Source of the DNA: Acanthosepion lycidas | Taxonomy: Eukaryota; Mollusca; Cephalopoda; Sepiida; Sepiidae | Direction: 5' to 3' | NCBI GenBank assembly: GCA_963932145.1 | Contig: OZ010616.1 | Span: 55,395,621 to 55,459,620 of the forward strand | DNA length: 64,000 nt | Shown here: in pieces, positions 11,661 to 23,539 of the stretch | How the letters are laid out: the number at the start of each line of letters is the position of its first letter | Numbering within the stretch: position 1 is the stretch's first letter | Translations under genes and position numbers: made by a program | The notes under the pieces: generated by a model | The model's input: the letters and a program-made list of their open reading frames with translations, nothing else | What the model was told of the DNA's origin: nothing | The model's database searches: none

Positions 11661-12027
11661 AACCAACTATATTTATTTAATGTGCGTCTCATCCCAGATC
11701 ATGCCAGTATAGATTGTCACATCGCTCCATCAAAAGAACCGGATACAAAGTTGATCTGAGATAACATTTAAGTCACTGTAGTCTGACCAACTGCACCTGG
11801 GTTGCAAGTGTGAGTAAACATAGTATCATAAGAGACATATAAACACCTACCCGAGAGGATTTGAGCAGATACTCAGACATCTCAAACAAGTAAGGTCCAT
11901 ATGTTTTGGATGAGGGCCACACACTGGATGAGAATAATTGAGGAAGTTGAATAAAATGAGGATTTTAAGTGTCATGTTCTCATTAAAATGTAACACACTA
12001 TCATTTAGTCATGGCAATAACCTCATT

Positions 12028-12072
12028 ACACACGCGCACACACACTCTCTCTCTCACACACACACACACACA
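12028..12072. repeat. (CA)n/(CT)n microsatellite
   Basis: Runs of CA interrupted by a short CT block. 11661-12027 upstream shows nothing recognised. Confidence 0.95.
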
Positions 12073-12170
12073 TTTTTAGGCTGCATATTTCCATTCAAAC
12101 ATGTTTGTTTAAATAATTTAGATATATTAAGTCTATTTATTTTTATTTTAATCCTTTCAGGTCCACAAAT

Positions 12171-12272
12171 TAACCGATTCGGCCACAAAGGATCGCTCGG
12201 CTGGCAAGGTTGAATTATAAACTAAGCAAATTCAACCTTGCCAACCGAACGATCCTTTGATCGAATCGGTTA
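12171..12272. repeat. Inverted repeat, ~43-bp arms, 14-bp loop
   Basis: 12171-12215 and 12230-12272 are inverted copies with about six differences (including gctggcaaggttgaat versus its complement). The right arm overlaps the start of the tRNA-like fold at 12253, so the left arm is an inverted copy of the head of that tRNA-like sequence. Confidence 0.85.
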
Positions 12273-12331
12273 GGCACGCCCAGCTAAATGGCGGTTCCGT
12301 ATAGGATGCAGGTTCGAATCCTGTCAAAGGA
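12253..12331 (+). tRNA. Class-II tRNA-like sequence (probably pseudogene or SINE head)
   Basis: tcctttga (12253-12260) pairs fully with tcaaagga (12324-12331) as an acceptor stem. gcagg-ttcgaat-cctgt gives a T arm with a good box B (ggttcgaatcc). tcc-gtat-agga forms a small variable-arm hairpin, as in Leu or Ser tRNAs. The D arm and box A (tcgaatcggttagg) are weak, and no anticodon loop with a proper U33 could be set. The fold is more likely a tRNA relic or SINE head than a working gene. Confidence 0.45.
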
Positions 12332-12464
12332 CGAATATTTTCTATGAAAATTTCTCGGACATTCAGGCCGGTAAATGTTATTTAATACTGTTTATTATAA
12401 ACAGAGCATTTACTTAAATACTTGTATCTGTAAAAAGAACGTTAAACATAAAAAATGTCTTTAA

Positions 12465-12466
12465 TA

Positions 12467-12508
<42 letters not shown>
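12465..12508. repeat. (AT)n(GT)n microsatellite
   Basis: An AT run passes directly into a GT run. 12509-13189 shows nothing recognised. Confidence 0.95.
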
Positions 12509-12516
<8 letters not shown>

Positions 12517-13189
12517 ATTGTTATTCAGCATTTAGTTAACTTTTTTTTGTTTGCATAAGAGAGCTTATGCTTGAGTCGAATGATTGTGTTATACATGACC
12601 TGAAGTTTGATATTATATTTGAAATTGTAGATGTGATAGTTTTTTGGTGTTTGGTCATCTGGCTACAACTTTAACATAATGTATACATGAAACATGAAAT
12701 ATAATATAAACATGAAACAAGGGGTTAGTAATGCATTAGTAACTATAAAGTACTAGCTTAAAAGCTACCCTGTAGACCGGCATTTAAGCTAGCTCGTGTG
12801 TGGGTGAGAGCTCTTGTATGGGCCTTTATCACAATAGGTAGGAAGGAGTAGATGCGATAGGCAACAATAAACTACAGAAGAACTCAAAATTGGTTGCTGC
12901 ATTTAAGTATTGCATTAATATTTTAGCTTACCTTTTAAAAGTTCAGTGATAATTCTTCTACTGCCACTTAATTTAAAAATACAATTCGATGTACATAAGT
13001 CCTTGCTTTCTGTATAAATAATTATTTTTATTTCATGGGTGACTTTTGCTGGATTTTACAATTAATTTTGATCATTCCCAAATTTATTTCCAAGTTCTAA
13101 AAATTGTCATCGTACAAAAGAATTCGTCATAAGAAATCAGGCAAAAAATCGCAGTAATGAAAACTTGAGAATCTAAAATTTCAGAATTG

Positions 13190-13222
13190 TGGTCTGGTCT
13201 GGTCTGGTCTGGTCTGGTCTGG
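13190..13222. repeat. (TCTGG)n pentamer array
   Basis: Six tandem copies of the pentamer tctgg/ggtct. Confidence 0.95.
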
Positions 13223-14130
13223 AATGTTTTTAATTTGCTCATGGAGTCGGCCTGATTCCAAAATGATATGATATGTTGGACTACAGCATTTAGGAGTAAA
13301 GTTGAAAAAGTGTGACACACTGACATCTGCATATATTATATAGATGCTTAATACAAATTCTCATGTGCAGCCATCTGCAGCAAGCAAATGAAGAAATTTA
13401 CAAGGGAAAGAAATTTTTTTTTAAATAAGCAATATAATATAATAATAATAGTCAAAGAGAGGCAGAAGGTTGAGGGGGTGAAATTTTATCTTATAAAAAT
13501 ATTTGATTCATCCACAAAGAAAAAGAGAAAGAAGAAAAAAGATAAATTGTAAATCCAAAATTTTTATATTCCAGAAATTGTTGTGGTACCTCTCTATATA
13601 TTTAAACCCTTATGAAGACAGTTTTTTGTATGACAGGAAATAGAGCAGACGAAGGAAGATGTCTTAAAGACTCTTCATAATATGTCGTCTCAGACTGTTA
13701 CAACCGTCTGTTACTCAGACTCCATGCTGGATATTTATTGTATATAAAATACAATTGTGGCACAAGGCCAAAATGGGGAGGGTTTGAGGCTGGTCATCAC
13801 TAACTATCTTATACCTAGCTAATCTGATTCATGACCCATTCACACATTACAGTTACCACATTCACCATAAGAATTCGTCCGTCACCAATCAATCCTCCAT
13901 CCACCATAATACTGCATCCTCTCGAGGGGAAACCTACAAAACGTGCCACAAGCCTTAAAAATTTAAAGATAATACTCAGACTCCATGCAGACTGACTACT
14001 TGATATGTTGTCTTTTATTTATACTTGACTGAGTCATAGACACAAACCGAGCATGGGTATTTAACAGAAAAATGCTTGACAATTTAAATATATTTTATTA
14101 CTAATATACAATAATTTAAATTTGTTTAAT
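13223..14130. other. Unassigned stretch
   Basis: Includes a TATA-like tgtatataaaatac near 13739 and cctctcgaggggaaacc near 13919, but no frame, ends or repeat family that I can name. Confidence 0.35.
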
Positions 14131-14703
14131 TTGTAGTAGGATTAGGTAGTAATAACACCATACGAAAATATAGACTTTCCTCTTTACTAAGTGAGTGACA
14201 AAGAAAACTCTCTCTACCACACTTCTATATATTTCCTTTCCTTCCTTCTATTGTTTCTATCCTCGGTAACGGACATGAACCCCGACTTAGTTTATGTGGG
14301 TCAGTGAACGTTATAAAAAAATCAACCAATGACAACATTCCGTCAAAAATCAAACGAGAAACACGGATGTGTCAGCTTCAATAAAAAGAAAAAAAACACG
14401 TTCGAGACTAGAGAAGCCGCAGTGGAGAGGAACTTGATTCGAGGTAGCAGTTCGAAACGCAAGGGTTGGAGATTCATCGGCTGTGAGTTTGATCTGACGT
14501 ACAACTCCAGAGAAAAAAGAAGAGAAGATGAATGCAACGAATTAATTTTCGTCAACCAGAAGGAACACAACAACCCTATATGAACTCTCAAATCACAAAA
14601 AAGAAGAACTATGACGATAGTCAACCATTTTAAACAATGTAACCAAATGGAGTCAACAATAAATGGTATTACAGACAGTAAATTTGGCCTTTACTTCATC
14701 TCT
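14131..14703. mobile_element. Dispersed 573-bp repeat, copy A
   Basis: Matches 36674-37241 from ttgtagtaggattaggtagt to tttacttcatctct with a few per cent of differences and small indels. Copy A contains about 30 bp (around 14400-14430) that copy B lacks. The complement has attggttgattttttt-ata spacing that resembles a CCAAT/TATA promoter, so an LTR is possible. No target duplication was found at either copy. Short frames in it are not shared intact between copies. Confidence 0.85.
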
Positions 14704-15958
14704 TTATACCGTAAATTTGCTCATTTTAATTTGTATAGATTTTTTAAGTTTCTATGCACAAACGCTAAAACTGATTCTGCTTATAAACGGAGATGTATAT
14801 ATATTAGGAGATTCACCGATGTTCCTTCCTTTCTGTTATCAGTTTTTTTGTAATAGTTTATTTGTTCATCATTATTTGCAGTGTTAATTTGTATTTTCAT
14901 AGCAAGACGAGACATACAATTCGCGACTGAGATTTCGTGACATTTCAGATGTGTAATGCCCGTCATATATTCAGTAGCCAGTTATCATCGTTTCTGTTGC
15001 AATTTTTACACTAAAAAGCATTGCATAAAGGTTTCTAGTTAGTCAGCAATAAGATATTCTAGTCCTCTATTATGTGGCGAAAATGTATTACTGCCAAATA
15101 GGCGATCAAAAGTTCCGTATCAAACGTGGAATGTTTCTTCTGGGCTTCAGTATTATTTTTGGAGGAAAATCTTATAGGAATCGTCTCTCCTTTATTATAC
15201 TCTAGTTCAAATTAGATCTCTTTCTGGTTCACTCCAAACCAACACCTGTTGACCAGATGTGAAGTCTATGAAAGCAAAATAAAAAATAAAAGAGTAGCGT
15301 TTTGCACAGGGGCTCCGAGCGTTGCATCCGGCTCACAAAATACCCCCCACACCCACACCCACACCCACACCCAAAAACGTCGAAGCGCATCACGAACGTT
15401 GCTGCTAAAGCAAAATCACGACAAAAAACGCTGATTCAAGTATCCAACCTGACTGCTTAAAAGGACCCGCACACGACACTCAAGGTAGTAAGCAAACAGT
15501 CACAGAGTTCACCAGTAGCCTCTCGGTCAACCGACCCTATACAAGCCTAAGCCCGTACACAACTGACTCTCCCGTCTTCCAGGTCGCTTTCCTCCCCCAC
15601 AAAAGACATTCCGCCCTGAATCATTATACTGACAACACAGATGATTTTATTTTTACACATCTTATCTATTTTTCTTTCCGCTTCACCGGCAATACTTTGT
15701 TGCTTTGTTGATCTCCTTGGGCCATACACGGTATAAAATACCATTAATTATTTGATGTAATGCTGATCCAATCCCGTAATTGCTACAAGCAGTAACTAGA
15801 TGAACATTTTTTTTAGGGTTTGTTAGAGAGCAGATCAATCTTTTAGTGTTTGTAATAAGTTATCAAGGATTGTTTTTCTATGTCAGTGTGATTGTATGTT
15901 TGAGAAATAGTTTCATTTTTTTCTGATAAAGGGAAAATTAGGTTAGCAAAATTAAGTA
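14704..15958. other. Unassigned stretch with a CACACC array
   Basis: 15338-15374 is a short (CACACC)n array. 15470-15620 is relatively G+C-rich (cagtagcctctcggtcaaccgaccc) and might be part of a retroelement leader, but nothing ties it to a family. Confidence 0.4.
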
Positions 15959-16200
15959 TCAATTTGCAATAAAATCCAACCATTTTTCCAAAACGGTATC
16001 AATGATTGGAATCCTTTGGATATGGGAAAGAGGTAATCTGGTTGATTCTGTGGCTGTTGTCTTGATACCATCAGTACTCGTATCAAAACTAAGCAAATGC
16101 AAAGACAGGATGCTGATTTTAAGTTTATTTTCTTGTAAAAGTGGAAAACTGCATCCAAATCCTTTTATTGGTTTCTTCATCATTACTAAAAAATGGAATA
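15959..16200 (-). other. Open frame of unknown nature
   Basis: On the minus strand an open stretch of about 80 codons ends at 15959, reading ..[36 protein letters not shown].. and so on. Composition is less biased than its surroundings and not repetitive. I recognise no domain, and its apparent N-terminus is only translated TA/GATA repeat. It may be a fragment of an element or chance. Confidence 0.2.
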
Positions 16201-16222
16201 TTATTTGTACATATAAAAAAAT

Positions 16223-16225
<3 letters not shown>

Positions 16226-16274
<49 letters not shown>

Positions 16275-16297
16275 TAGATAGATAGATAGATAGATAT
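16226..16297. repeat. (TA)n followed by (GATA)n
   Basis: About 47 bp of TA repeats run into six GATA units, then further imperfect ATA repeats. Confidence 0.97.
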
Positions 16298-16377
16298 ATA
16301 GATATATATCATATTCATATATATTTGCATGCATGTAACCCAAATGGCATAATTATGAATGTTGGGGTGTTTATATT

Positions 16378-16378
<1 letters not shown>

Positions 16379-16450
<72 letters not shown>
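16379..16450. repeat. (TA)n microsatellite, 72 bp
   Basis: Uninterrupted TA dinucleotides. The two arrays flank an 80-bp spacer. Confidence 0.98.
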
Positions 16451-16451
<1 letters not shown>

Positions 16452-19075
16452 CTACCGCCAAAGATTCGCTAAAAATGAGCAGTCATGATGAAAAAAATGA
16501 TCACACTTAAAAACAAAGTTTTATCATCAAATTCTTATTAGGAAAGATCAAAAGATCTTTAAATTATTACATTATAATTTTTTGATCCTTTCTAGAACCT
16601 TTGAAATTTTGGTTAAATTTTGTTTTTCTTGCATCAGCGAGTGACCATAAATCAGTGTGGGAAATTTTAGCGTCTTTTTGCTGTGTAAAAAAGACATTAA
16701 TTTGAAAATTCTTACAAATGTCCGATTTTAATGAAACTTCACAAATGAATGAAATTATTTCTTAAATGTTTGCTTTGAATTTTTTTTAATTCAAAACAAT
16801 TATTGTAAACATTCATTACAATCCTTGTAAAAAAATTTTACATGTTAACAACACTTAATTATTTTTATGAAATTTAGAGAAATTCTTTTTTGTAGCGGTT
16901 TAAATGTTTATACGAATTATAAGGACAAGTCTCCGGAGAATTTAAATCATGTAATTTCTTTTCTAATCAGGACCCCCAGTTACAGAAAACCTACTCTGAA
17001 TCATAAAATAGAAAATACAATAAAACTAAGAGATTATTTAATTTGAAATTTTTTCAATTTGTCTTTATGTATAAAATATATCATGCACTTTAGTGGCTTA
17101 AGAAGAATGTTTTTTCAATGAATAATGAATTTTTACAATAACTGTTCTAAATTAAAAAAAAAATTCAGTTACAATAATTTATGAACTTTAAATGTTTTAA
17201 AATGTTTTAGCGGTCAGATGATATTATTAAATTAAAACTGTATTTACTAATTATAAATGGAAAAGCTCACTACAATTCACCGAACCCCAATATTTTTAAA
17301 AGAATTTGGATTTTTAAGTAATATAGATTTTTAAAAGATTTTCTTCATAAATACTACAGAAATATGTGTATAAAGTCCATCTTCCTTGTCCACATTAATC
17401 AGGATATCTGGTACATTTAAAATTAAAACACCTGAATCAAAGAGATTACTTCAGATTTTGTTCACGTGTATATTTTATACAATATGAACAAATGAAACAT
17501 CCAGTTGTTTTGTGCCAAACATAAAAGTTTTATAATACTTTTGACATTGAAATGTGTGCGCTTGAATCTGTGTCAACGATCATCGTAGCAATTTGTCAGG
17601 CACAGGCATGCAGGTATTTAAATCTGACATTGCTGACTACTTACCGTGTCGGTATGAAAAGTAGACAGGTAAAAAAAGAGATAGTCTAATATGCTGTTGT
17701 GAATTTCCTTTCTCCAGCAGTCTCCACTCTTCTGGTTGGCTCCCAATGGGTTCTAAACAAAGAAAGATCTGTTAGATTATGATTGGCTCTTTAATCAATC
17801 TAGTTGTCATAAGACCATATTTTCTACTACGTCCGCTAATATCCATAGCTGTCATGTAAATATTTAACGGTTCGATTTTGTTTTTAGCATGCAAATATAA
17901 TGGTCAAGTACTAGATCGCTAGTATGTAACAGATTTTATTTGTTGTCATTTTTTAAATCTAATATGGAATTTTTAGTTGTTTCTTTAGGAGATGTAGTTC
18001 CTATATATGCATGAAACAAATAATGTATACATATATATTTAAAACTCAAAATTTCAAATTAATGCTAAAGAAACAATGAAAAGAATGAATAGAACGTTGA
18101 TCAAAGCTTAGGGCCGCTGCTAAGGTCTCTCTCCCTCCTAAACTTTGATACACCCCACCTCTCTACTACATGTCGATTTCAAAGTTTTCCAACCTGAGGA
18201 CGACAAACCCTCAAAGGAAAATTGAGTGGTCAGGAAAAGGCAGCGCTTTTTTAAATTGCCAAAAATCAGGGAATTATCAAATTTAAATTAAAATTTCAGT
18301 ACAGTATTCAAAGTTTGTTTTTAAATCACTATTTCAGTTTTCGGGAAAATTTTTAATTTTTCATGTGTTGAAATCTTTTAATATTTTTATTTTTTAAGCG
18401 ATCTTTTTCTCGGTTTTATCTCGGCTTTAGCTTTCTAGAAATGTAAAAAATAAGGGCTAGAATTTTATTTTAATTACTAGTTGTATACTTCTGGTTAGTA
18501 TCATTATTAGCAAAAAAAAAAAAAAAAAAAATCAGAGATCCTCCTGGATGATGTCGGAAAAAAAAATGATTTTACCGAGATATATTACGCTCTTAAATTA
18601 GCACTTCTGCCCCACCTCTCTATTAGGCACCCTCCTCAGGCTGTGGAGAAATTTGATGTAGTAAGCACTGGCCATGTCGATTATTATAATTGATAATTGA
18701 CAATATAACTTAGGTGGAAGAAAATAAAAAGTACAAAAAGCAAAAACACTGCTGAAACTAGCCCTTTTGGGGCTCCAACCTCCACGAAGGCGGGGGGGGG
18801 TTCCTGCGTAGTACGCACCGCACCGGCAATGCCGATACACGATGTATATTATTAAGCGATGACTGACGACGTAACGTCATTTTAGAAATAATTGAAAAAA
18901 TGACGGAAGGACATAAGACAGGGCTGAAAAAATGGCAAAATTGGGACCAAAAAACGCGCCTCACCCCGGTCGAGGGTTTCGGGGTAAGACTGTCATAGCT
19001 GCATAATGGATGTCTTATGTATAAAGTTCATACTGTTATAACTGCTTAGCCAAATCACGTCGAGATAATCGTAAT
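16451..19075. other. A+T-rich unassigned stretch
   Basis: Mostly low-complexity A+T with no unit repeats. Exceptions: a polyA run at 18511-18530, a G+C-rich patch at 18760-18980 (including a run of nine G and gcgtagtacgc), and a palindromic tgacgacgtaacgtca near 18862. No coding evidence. Confidence 0.4.
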
Positions 19076-19760
19076 AGTCGTTACCCTATAAGGAAACATT
19101 TGGCATTCATTGACTGAGAAGCCAGTACTGTTGTCGGTTGAAATTTATAAAATCTTTCTCTTAAAACAATTTCTCAGGAAAATAGGTTTCTCGTGTCCAG
19201 TAGCTGTTATTGCTCTTTCAAGTATTGATGGGTGTTTGCTTATCTCTTCTCAATCTCCGGATGTCCTAAGAATCATTCAAATTTTATTTTATATTATATT
19301 CAATAATGCTAATGATAAAATTAGCCGTTTCCCTATAAGGAAACATTTGCCATTCATTGACTGAGCAGCCAGTACTATTGTCGGTTGAAATTTCCAAAAT
19401 CTTTCTCTTAAAACAATTTCTCAGGAAAATAGATTTGTCAAGTCCAGTAGCTGTTATCGCTCTTTCAAGTATTGATGGGTGTTTGCTTATCTCTTCTCAA
19501 TCACCGGATGAACATATCATTTGTCCTAAGAATCATTCAAATTTTATTTTATATTATATTTAATAATGGTAATAGTGATATTAGCCGTTTCCCTATAAGG
19601 AAACATTTGGCATTCATTGACTGAGAAGTCAGTACTGTTGTTGGTTGAAATTTATAAAATCTTTCTCTTAAAACAATTTCTCAGGGAAATAGGTTTGTCA
19701 AGTCCAGTATCTGTTATCGTTCTTTCAAGTATCGATGGGGATTTCCTTCCTAACCATCTG
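19076..19760. repeat. Tandem repeat, 247/260-bp unit, nearly three copies
   Basis: ccctataaggaaacattt starts at 19084, 19331 and 19591. The second unit carries an extra aacatatcattt after tctccggatg, which explains the longer spacing. The third copy is cut off after about 160 bp. In each copy the same short frame begins MTEKPVLLSVEIYKIFLLKQ with substitutions, but it ends in unrelated sequence. Confidence 0.93.
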
Positions 19761-19889
19761 TTTGAAATCGTGTGGAACATCAACATATTAATCATGTTAT
19801 TATTATCTTTTCGGGTTACATGTGATATCTATTTTAAATGCTATTGAAAGTCGTCAAGTGATGTTTTGTTGTTATTTGATAGTTCATTT

Positions 19890-19913
19890 TTGTTGTTGTT
19901 GTTGTTGTTGTTG
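19890..19913. repeat. (TTG)n microsatellite
   Basis: Eight tandem TTG units. From here to 20900 nothing else was recognised. Confidence 0.95.
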
Positions 19914-20899
19914 AGGTTCTATAATGCGAGTTCACAAGGTTTGAAGAAGAATGGTCATCGCTAAGACATAAAGTCTCAAGTCCATTTTTAACCATTTGAG
20001 AGTGGTTGTATAGAGCATATAGTTTAGATATTTCTGAACGGGTTTGGCGCCATGCATGACATTCATATTAATATTAATTATAGCAGTGCGAGATTCGAAA
20101 GAAACGATCTCTTTCTCGGTAACTTTCATAGCGAAGAGACGTATTCTTCTCGATTTCGTTGACATGTAAGTACCTCAGCTACGCACACTGAAGGTTAATT
20201 TGAACTTTTCCTATTTAATTTAATTTCTCGTTTTTCCTTTTTGTATAATGTCCTATCAATGCATTTGTTAATATTTATTTTTTTAAATTTCTTGTTTTAA
20301 ATTTTTTTTTGTTGCTTGGACTCACATGATTCCGCCTATATTATTTGCGAGTCAAATGTACCAAGAGCATCAAAATCTCATCAAAAGTATTTCTACCAGC
20401 AACAAAGTGGTAATCTACTAACGTGATGTTCTCCTGGGTATATATTTAAAAAAAAAGATACTTTAAAAAAGGACATTACACTAGTTTCAAAAAGAAATTT
20501 TTCTTTGCGGCTCAGATCAAACATGTGTGTAGATTTTTGGCAGACTGTTATTGTAGTGAACAAAACAAGATCTAAATATAAAATTCAAATGCTAAGCACT
20601 GACTCATTGATTTTGTTAGAAATTAAAAGAGACTCGAATTTACAAACTTTGCTTAACACACAGGCAAAAGCGAATCCAAAAAAAAACTCGTGAAATTTCA
20701 CACCTTGATGCGAAATGTTTTTTGGCCAATAGAAAACTAGGAAACATTTAAAATCAAAATTCAAATAATCTTCAATTCTCAGGAACAAATTCTTTTACGG
20801 ACCTTTTCGCGAACCGACGCAAAAATTTGTTCATCGTCCAATGAAAAGGCCTGAATCATATCCGGGAGTGAATTCCCAAATTACTTTTTCAAGCCCCAA

Positions 20900-21500
20900 A
20901 AACAAAATAAAAGATGGACAGGTTCGCTTGTCACCAGTGAGGAGGTGACGAGCGTATTAACATGTCCCTTGACAACGTCAAGCGAGCGTTATTATTATCT
21001 CTACTCTTCTCCCTCACCTCGTTTATACTTGATAAACTAAAGGAACATTTAAGACTGAGCGCTTACTTCAAAGACATTCCTACCCTTCGATAACGCTCAT
21101 ACATACATACATACACACATACGTTCCTGCCTACGTACACATAAACTCATTCTTGCAAGGACTACTACGAACATTTTGACGACCTTTTATCAACCAAAAT
21201 ACATTAATTTTATTTGTAAAGATCTTAATTGATTTATATGTATATAAATTTGTTGTTTCACTTTACAATTTGATTTTCTTGTTTTATACCCCTCTTATGA
21301 TGGGCTATCTAACTAACAAGGCCAAATCAAACTAATCTGTTTCAACACTCATACACTTCACTATAACTGATAACCCACTATACTATAACCACTATTCACC
21401 AGGCGAGGTACGGCCACTTCACAGCTTAATCTCCCCCTTTCCTTCACCCATGGTTATAATGACCTGCGACCACACCTGCAGGAATATTTTATTACAGCCA
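20900..21500 (+). other. Possible LTR/leader of the gypsy relic, with two hairpins
   Basis: This lies directly upstream of gag-like sequence. It has two strong hairpins: gcttgtcacc/ggaggtgacgagc (20926-20953) and cttgac-aac-gtcaag (20968-20982), then a pyrimidine-rich stretch and many CATA repeats at 21100-21120. LTR termini and a primer-binding site were not located, so the assignment rests on position. Confidence 0.35.
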
Positions 21501-21559
21501 CAAGATTTTTGCTAGAGTGAGAAGCCAACTTCAAACAAAAGACGGATATTCTTCCTCAA

Positions 21560-22200
21560 TAGCTGTAAATATGGAAGGACCCGCTGAAGCTGCGTTATCG
21601 TTAGAGTTTCCTTCATTCAACCCCCTAGATATACAGACATGATTTTTTCAACTACAGGCCATTTTCCAGGCAAGAAGAGTAACTTCGGAAGAGACGAAAT
21701 TCGCCTACGTTGTTGAAAAACTTTCAACAGAGGTCACTCAAAATTCTGAACTTGCTGAAAACAAGTGCCTGAGTTGAATCAATACGGCATGCGAAGACAA
21801 ACAATTTCGCACCGAACTGGTGAGTTCGAAGAAAATAAATTATCAAATATTTTTAGTGATATCTCCACACCTTCCCAACTCCTGAGACGCATAAGGAGTC
21901 TTCTCGAACCTAGCTGGAGAATATTTTGCGGCAATTATGGTTGAACAAGCTACTGAACCACATGATCCAAATATTAACCTCCTACTTGGATAAACGGTCA
22001 GGAAGCACTGACAAGATTTGCGAAAACGCAGTCACGCGCAACGTCAACGCTACCCAGAATCCGATTAACGCACAAAAGGACCAAATCCGGCAGTTTCAGT
22101 CAGCCACAGTTGATCATACTGAGCTAGTGGAAACTATGACTGAGATCCGGACATATCTCGCGTTATCACAGGCGACATTCCAATCGAAATAAAAGTAGCA
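21560..22200 (+). pseudogene. Ty3/gypsy gag relic
   Basis: Around 21690-21740 the frame reads ETKFAYVVEKLSTEVT. Further on, in other frames, come a PSQLLRRIRSLLEP-like stretch (21870-21912) and RQLWLNKLLNHMIQIL (21927-21975), which resemble the core of gypsy-type gag proteins of molluscs. Several stops and frameshifts lie between the pieces. Downstream an open frame (21926-22192) carries only the tail. Gag would form the virus-like particle; here it cannot be made. Together with the protease just downstream this is the 5' half of an element. Confidence 0.7.
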
Positions 22201-22329
22201 GCCGGCACAAAAAAAAAAAAAGGTTCAAAATCCCGCGTACGCAACTTCGGAATATGTTGGTATCATTATAAATTTGGCACTAATGCTAAAAAGTATCATT
22301 TGTACTACTAAACCAGGGAAACGTATATT

Positions 22330-22530
22330 CCGATCAGTGATGACGACGACTGCGTCCAAATAGTCGAAAAAAAGTCGTCTATTTTGTATTCGTTGCTCGT
22401 GTCATGGATATGAATTTTTAGTCGACACAGGTGCCGAAATTAGAGTTATCTCTCCGACACCAGAAAATAATTTAACACTAACATTTTATAAACTCCAGGC
22501 AGCGAACGGTTTCAAATTTGACACATATAG
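22330..22530 (+). pseudogene. Ty3/gypsy aspartic protease relic
   Basis: Positions 22370-22500 read RLFCIRCSCHGYEFLVDTGAEIRVISPTPEN and end with LQAANG. LVDTGA is the retropepsin active-site motif and the LQAANG position is the usual flap-side block of gypsy proteases. The frame closes soon after, and no reverse transcriptase follows on this strand, so the element is truncated near 22530. Confidence 0.8.
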
Positions 22531-23021
22531 TTCAATGATAGACAGAAGTTTATCTAATATTTTTCTACGGTGGTCATAGCTGTAAAAATTACTTGAAGAA
22601 TATAACGTGAGCGCCTTTTTTATATAATTTTTAACTATCCAGTAAATTTCTAAAAATATTCCCTGTAATTTAATGTTTTATTGATTTTTAGGTATTTGGG
22701 CTTTAAATTTACTATATTTAGCGCTCTAATTTTCTAATGATGCTGTGTATGGACGTCCGATTTTTAAAAAATCGAAACTTTTAAATACACAACAAAATTT
22801 CCAAGTTCCTTTTATAATATTGGATGTCGCTGAATTATAGTAAGCTTTTCCATTTGATCAGTAAATAGTATTTTTACCTACCCAGTACAAATTAATATAA
22901 AAATTTAACACTTTGTAAATTATTCTAATTAAAAAAATTTTTTAAAATTAAAATAATTCTACTAAAAATTCATTATTCATCGAATTTTTTTTTCTTAAGA
23001 CAATAGTGTCCATAATATATA
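22531..23021. other. A+T-rich spacer
   Basis: No repeat or frame recognised between the gypsy protease relic and the Helitron-like end. Confidence 0.4.
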
Positions 23022-23190
23022 TCTTACTTATTATAAAACGCAGATTGTGTGTGTATGTGTGTGTCTGTACGTTTATATATTGGATTGGATTTCCTACATT
23101 TTTCAACCGATTTCAACAAAACTTTACAGGACTACGTAAAATTACCTTGTGGTGGTTCTGACAGCGCCAAAAATTGATAACGCTGATCTC
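23022..23190 (+). mobile_element. Helitron-like 5' fragment
   Basis: Begins TCTTACTTATTATAAAACG after an A and follows the 9689 copy closely for about 150 bp (GT-rich run, ggattggatttcctacattt, caacaaaactt, ctacgtaaaattacc). No CTAG end follows. Truncated. Confidence 0.75.
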
Positions 23191-23194
23191 AAAA

Positions 23195-23480
23195 TGTCAG
23201 CAAAAGAAGTTGCGTCTAAGAAAGTGGTATCTAGTTTGATTATTAACTCACCAGTTACCTACGGTCGTAACATATACAAGTTCAGCTGAAGAGCTGTGTC
23301 AATCAGCTTTATGACTACTCTCAGTCCTAGCAGGTTTAAGGGCAGGTATTGGAATCAAGTTTAGTGACGTTTTCAATTATTATTTCAAAGAGTGATAGAA
23401 AAATTCGATCATACCATTAGCTTCACGATAGTAAATTGTTGATAGAATTCTGTTTGTGCTAATTAGGTTGGTTAAGAATG
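23195..23480 (-). pseudogene. Ty3/gypsy integrase relic (antisense)
   Basis: The complement reads YYREANGMIEFFYHSLK, two stops, then LKTSLNLIPIPALKPARTES and, in-line, SSAELVYVTT. These match the end of the integrase catalytic core (the xNGxxExFHxxLK helix with its catalytic E) and the following SAELVYG block of gypsy integrases. Stops and missing spacing show decay. Strand is opposite to the gag/protease relic, so this is either a second insertion or an inverted part. Confidence 0.75.
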
Positions 23481-23539
23481 CAATGAGATGACTCAAAAAT
23501 GTGTGTCCTTATCCATCGTGATAGTCATGAGTAGATACC

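Noticed and set aside
14329..14583. 84-codon frame with basic composition
   Set aside because: It lies in a dispersed repeat whose second copy (36.7 kb) has indels that break the same frame.
16125..16510. Several frames rich in IYIYIY
   Set aside because: Translations of TA and GATA microsatellites.
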